From: Clostridiales bacterium
GTDB lineage: Bacteria; Bacillota; Clostridia; Peptostreptococcales; Anaerovoracaceae
Direction of reading: 5' to 3'
Assembly: GCA_012735285.1 (NCBI GenBank)
Contig: JAAYHT010000072.1
Span: 1-8,344 of the forward strand
Length of the DNA: 8,344 bases
This document shows, one piece after another, positions 6,754-8,344 of the stretch; positions within the stretch are counted from its first letter, which is position 1; each line of letters begins with the position of its first letter. Position numbers and translations under genes: made by a program. The notes beneath the pieces were generated by a model. That model had not been told where the DNA came from and searched no databases. It saw only the letters and a program-made list of their open reading frames with translations.

Positions 6754-8070
6754 CTAATTGACACCTTCTTTCTTTTCTAAATAGTCCATTATGCTTTTAG
6801 CTACGCTCTTTCCTTGAGCAACTGCCTCAACTACAGTTTTCCCACCGTTTACTATATCTCCTCCTGCAAATATTCCTTCTATGTTGGTAAAGCCTTTGTT
6901 TGGATCACAAGTAATCGTACCGTTTTCATTCAATTCTACGGGGGCAATCATTTTCATATCTTCAGCTTCCTGACCAATCGCGAATATTACGCTGTCTGCT
7001 TTCAGTTTAAGCTCAGAAAAATCATCAGTACCTTCAGCTATAAATCCTGTAACTTTACCATCTTCTCCGAGAATCTCTTTTGGTTTGAATTTAATATATA
7101 TGCTGATGCCTAAGGACCTGACATATTCAATTTCAGCATTGTTTGCAGGGGCCTCTTCCATAGTTCTTCTATAAACTATAGAAACCCGATCTGCTCCTAG
7201 AAGTTTTGCAGTTGCGGCACAGTCCATAGCTACGTCGCCGCCACCTATTACTATTACATCCCCTTCAACTTTCATCTCACCATTTGATGATCTGGCATCC
7301 TTTAAGAAATCTATAGCATAGTGAACACCCTTTAAATCAATGCCCGGTATGTCAATTCTCTTTGATTTCCAAAGTCCAGCTCCTATAAAGAAAGCTTGAA
7401 ATCCTTGCTCCTTTAATTCCTCAATCGTTACATCTTTACCTACTCTGGTATTCATTACGAACTCTACACCCAGTTCCTTTACCTTCTGTATATCGAAATC
7501 AACCACATCTTGAGGAAGCCTCGAAGGAAGAATTCCGTATGTTAATACACCGCCGGGTTTATCTAATGCTTCAAAGATCGTTACTTTATAGCCATTTCTG
7601 GCAAGAACGGATGCACAAGACAAGGATGCAGGGCCTGAACCAATGCAAGCAACCTTTTGTTTATCTGCTTTTGGAGCTTCTAATATCTTCATATTGAATT
7701 GTCTTTCCATATCAACTGCAAATGCTTGAAGCCTTCCAATTTGGATGGGCCTATCAATACCGGTTCTGCTACATGCCTCTTCGCACAATCTATCATAGGG
7801 GCATACTTTAGCAGTACAACCTCCGAGTATGTTAGCTTCCCTTATTGTAGCCGCAGCCCCTTTAAAATTTCTGAACCGAATGGATCTTATAAAATCTGCT
7901 GGCTTGGTATCGGCCGGGCAGCCCTTACTGCAGGGGGCATCATAACAAAGTACACAGCGAGCCGCTTCTTCCATAGCCGTCCTGATATTATATCCGTGAA
8001 CTGCTTCGTCTAAGTAGCCTCTTTCTATTTCTTTACCCTGCAACTGATTCTTTTTAGTTACCTTACTCAA
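6754..8070 (-). CDS. preT: NAD-dependent dihydropyrimidine dehydrogenase, electron-transfer subunit PreT
   Basis: The FAD/Fe-S diaphorase subunit that passes electrons between NAD(H) and PreA. The protein has 438 residues (E. coli about 412), with the extra length mostly at the N-terminus. A GltD-like N-terminal Fe-S domain shows C39, C42, C47, C51 and C85, C90, C96, C100. A first Rossmann motif GSGPAS (144-149) binds FAD, and a second, VIGGGDVAMD (274-283), binds the nicotinamide cofactor. YRRTMEEAPAN (300-310) and GIFAGGD (399-405) complete the family pattern. A glutamate synthase small subunit has the same architecture, but the adjacent PreA settles the call. The longest frame starts at GTG 8076, which abuts the AGGAGG; TTG 8070 is seven bases from it and is preferred. 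No signal peptide or membrane segment is seen. Confidence 0.93.
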   Translation of the reverse strand: MSKVTKKNQLQGKEIERGYLDEAVHGYNIRTAMEEAARCVLCYDAPCSKGCPADTKPADFIRSIRFRNFKGAAATIREANILGGCTAKVCPYDRLCEEACSRTGIDRPIQIGRLQAFAVDMERQFNMKILEAPKADKQKVACIGSGPASLSCASVLARNGYKVTIFEALDKPGGVLTYGILPSRLPQDVVDFDIQKVKELGVEFVMNTRVGKDVTIEELKEQGFQAFFIGAGLWKSKRIDIPGIDLKGVHYAIDFLKDARSSNGEMKVEGDVIVIGGGDVAMDCAATAKLLGADRVSIVYRRTMEEAPANNAEIEYVRSLGISIYIKFKPKEILGEDGKVTGFIAEGTDDFSELKLKADSVIFAIGQEAEDMKMIAPVELNENGTITCDPNKGFTNIEGIFAGGDIVNGGKTVVEAVAQGKSVAKSIMDYLEKKEGVN

Positions 8071-8077
8071 AGTCACT

Positions 8078-8083
8078 CCTCCT
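8078..8083 (-). promoter_or_regulatory. Ribosome binding site pointing to a TTG start for preT
   Basis: A perfect AGGAGG on the minus strand. It is one base from GTG 8076, too close to work, and seven bases from TTG 8070, the ideal distance. Confidence 0.7.
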
Positions 8084-8103
8084 CTGTTTTTAAATAAAAA
8101 AAT

Positions 8104-8147
8104 TAGGCAGAATGGTCATATACAGTAATATTGTTTCTATCTGCCTA
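8104..8147 (-). terminator. Terminator-like hairpin in the preT leader (leader-proximal)
   Basis: Arms TAGGCAGA and TCTGCCTA (8 bp) enclose a 28-base loop. On the minus strand the 3' arm is followed by A and then seven T residues (8102-8096), giving the layout of an intrinsic terminator. It ends only about 20 bases before the preT ribosome binding site. The long loop makes it weak as a simple terminator and leaves room for a competing structure, so attenuation is possible. Confidence 0.5.
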
Positions 8148-8158
8148 GATAAAATACA

Positions 8159-8197
8159 TAAAAAAGAAAGAGCACCAACTTTTATAGTCAGTGCTCT
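8159..8197 (-). terminator. Strong intrinsic terminator on the minus strand, upstream of preT
   Basis: A 12-bp stem with a 5-base loop (ATAAA) spans 8169-8197, followed by TTCTTTTTT (8168-8160). The stem contains two G-U pairs on the minus-strand RNA that would be C/A mismatches on the plus strand, so the minus-strand transcript is the intended one. It would end a transcript from an upstream minus-strand gene or act in the preT leader. Confidence 0.75.
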
Positions 8198-8201
8198 GTT
8201 A

Positions 8202-8231
8202 AATATATTAATAATTAGGGTTCTTTGTCAA
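8202..8231 (-). promoter_or_regulatory. Possible promoter facing preTA
   Basis: On the minus strand: TTGACA (8231-8226), an 18-base spacer and TATATT (8207-8202). The predicted start, near 8195, falls in the first bases of the strong hairpin at 8169-8197, so the transcript would begin with a terminator-like structure. The -35 lies inside the candidate insertion-sequence end and the -10 in the flanking AT-rich DNA. Confidence 0.45.
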
Positions 8232-8344
8232 ATGTTGGGGTTAAATCCCGTAAGACTAAAGAAGTAGTAGATGATATGAAAATTTCGCAGGGTGGAGAAA
8301 ATCTGCCCTGCATTTTCTTTTCCATTAAAGCAAGGGAATAGTTG
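8218..8344 (+). mobile_element. Candidate ISL3-like insertion-sequence end (partial), no gene visible
   Basis: An end-like sequence, GGGTTCTTTGTCAAATG, abuts very AT-rich DNA (8200-8217). That resembles, from memory, the GG.TCTTTG-type terminal repeats and AT-rich targets of ISL3-family elements. A plus-strand terminator lies about 70 bases inside, as insertion sequences often have to shield the transposase from outside transcription. The partner end, target duplication and transposase would lie beyond the window, so this is tentative. Short open frames here (minus 8215-8343, plus 8225-8341) show no recognisable protein. Confidence 0.35.
8287..8321 (+). terminator. Plus-strand intrinsic terminator
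   Basis: A 10-bp stem (GCAGGGTGGA / TCTGCCCTGC) with a GAAAA loop spans 8287-8311, followed by ATTTTCTTTT. The two central wobble pairs form only on the plus-strand RNA, where the minus strand would have mismatches, so its orientation is plus. No plus-strand gene precedes it in the window. Confidence 0.6.

Noticed and set aside
6814..8013. Plus-strand open frames of about 100 codons opposite preT
   Set aside because: They are shadows of the preT coding sequence, which has complete family motifs on the minus strand.
8233..8251. GGGGTTAAATCCC resembling a tRNA T arm
   Set aside because: No acceptor, anticodon or D arm can be folded around it, and the loop lacks the GTTCRA pattern.
8288..8311. 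AGGGTGG resembling the T-box antiterminator core
   Set aside because: The ACCGCG half of the T-box motif, a specifier stem and a downstream synthetase or transporter gene are all missing; the bases are explained by a terminator stem.
8225..8341. Plus-strand open frame of 38 codons from TTG
   Set aside because: There is no ribosome binding site, the product is unrecognised, and a terminator with its U tail lies within the frame.
8215..8343. Minus-strand open frame of 42 codons reaching the right edge, stop followed by the strong terminator
   Set aside because: A second minus frame is also open over most of the stretch, no family is recognised, and a plus-strand terminator hairpin lies inside it. 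It could be the tail of a real gene, but I cannot support it.

Overview
The window looks like part of a chromosome from a low-GC, anaerobic, spore-former-type Firmicute (Clostridia). The grounds are an AT-rich sequence, strong AGGAGG-type ribosome binding sites, GTG and TTG starts, a rubrerythrin, a flavin/Fe-S dihydropyrimidine dehydrogenase, and a YhaM-type exoribonuclease. Every convincing gene lies on the minus strand, so transcription runs right to left. No species call is made.

There are three transcription units, read in their own direction. (1) From the right edge: a leader with two terminator-like hairpins, then preT and preA, one base apart, closed by a hairpin at 5467-5492. They encode the two subunits of NAD-dependent dihydropyrimidine dehydrogenase (uracil/dihydrouracil interconversion). 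(2) A TTGTCT/TGATATAAT promoter overlapping a perfect palindrome starts a tight four-gene run: rubrerythrin, a GMP synthase with no glutaminase domain, a small HExxH zincin-like protein, and low-specificity threonine aldolase. It is closed by a hairpin at 2358-2387. (3) A near-consensus TTGACA-N17-TATAAA promoter starts yhaM (3'-5' exoribonuclease) followed after 11 bases by cca (tRNA CCA-adding enzyme), which runs off the left edge. For five genes the ribosome binding site moves the start downstream of the longest open frame.

The first roughly 130 bases of the right edge (8218-8344) hold no gene I can support. Two features suggest, without proof, the terminal part of an ISL3-like insertion sequence continuing beyond the window: a GGGTTCTTTG end next to very AT-rich DNA, and a terminator hairpin pointing into it. 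If so, its edge supplies the -35 of a hybrid promoter facing preTA.

The most notable items are the stand-alone GMP synthase ATP-pyrophosphatase subunit, which in most bacteria is fused to a glutaminase and here sits beside a rubrerythrin, and the leader architecture upstream of preTA. I found no tRNA, rRNA, CRISPR array or phage module, and no clearly novel multi-gene system.
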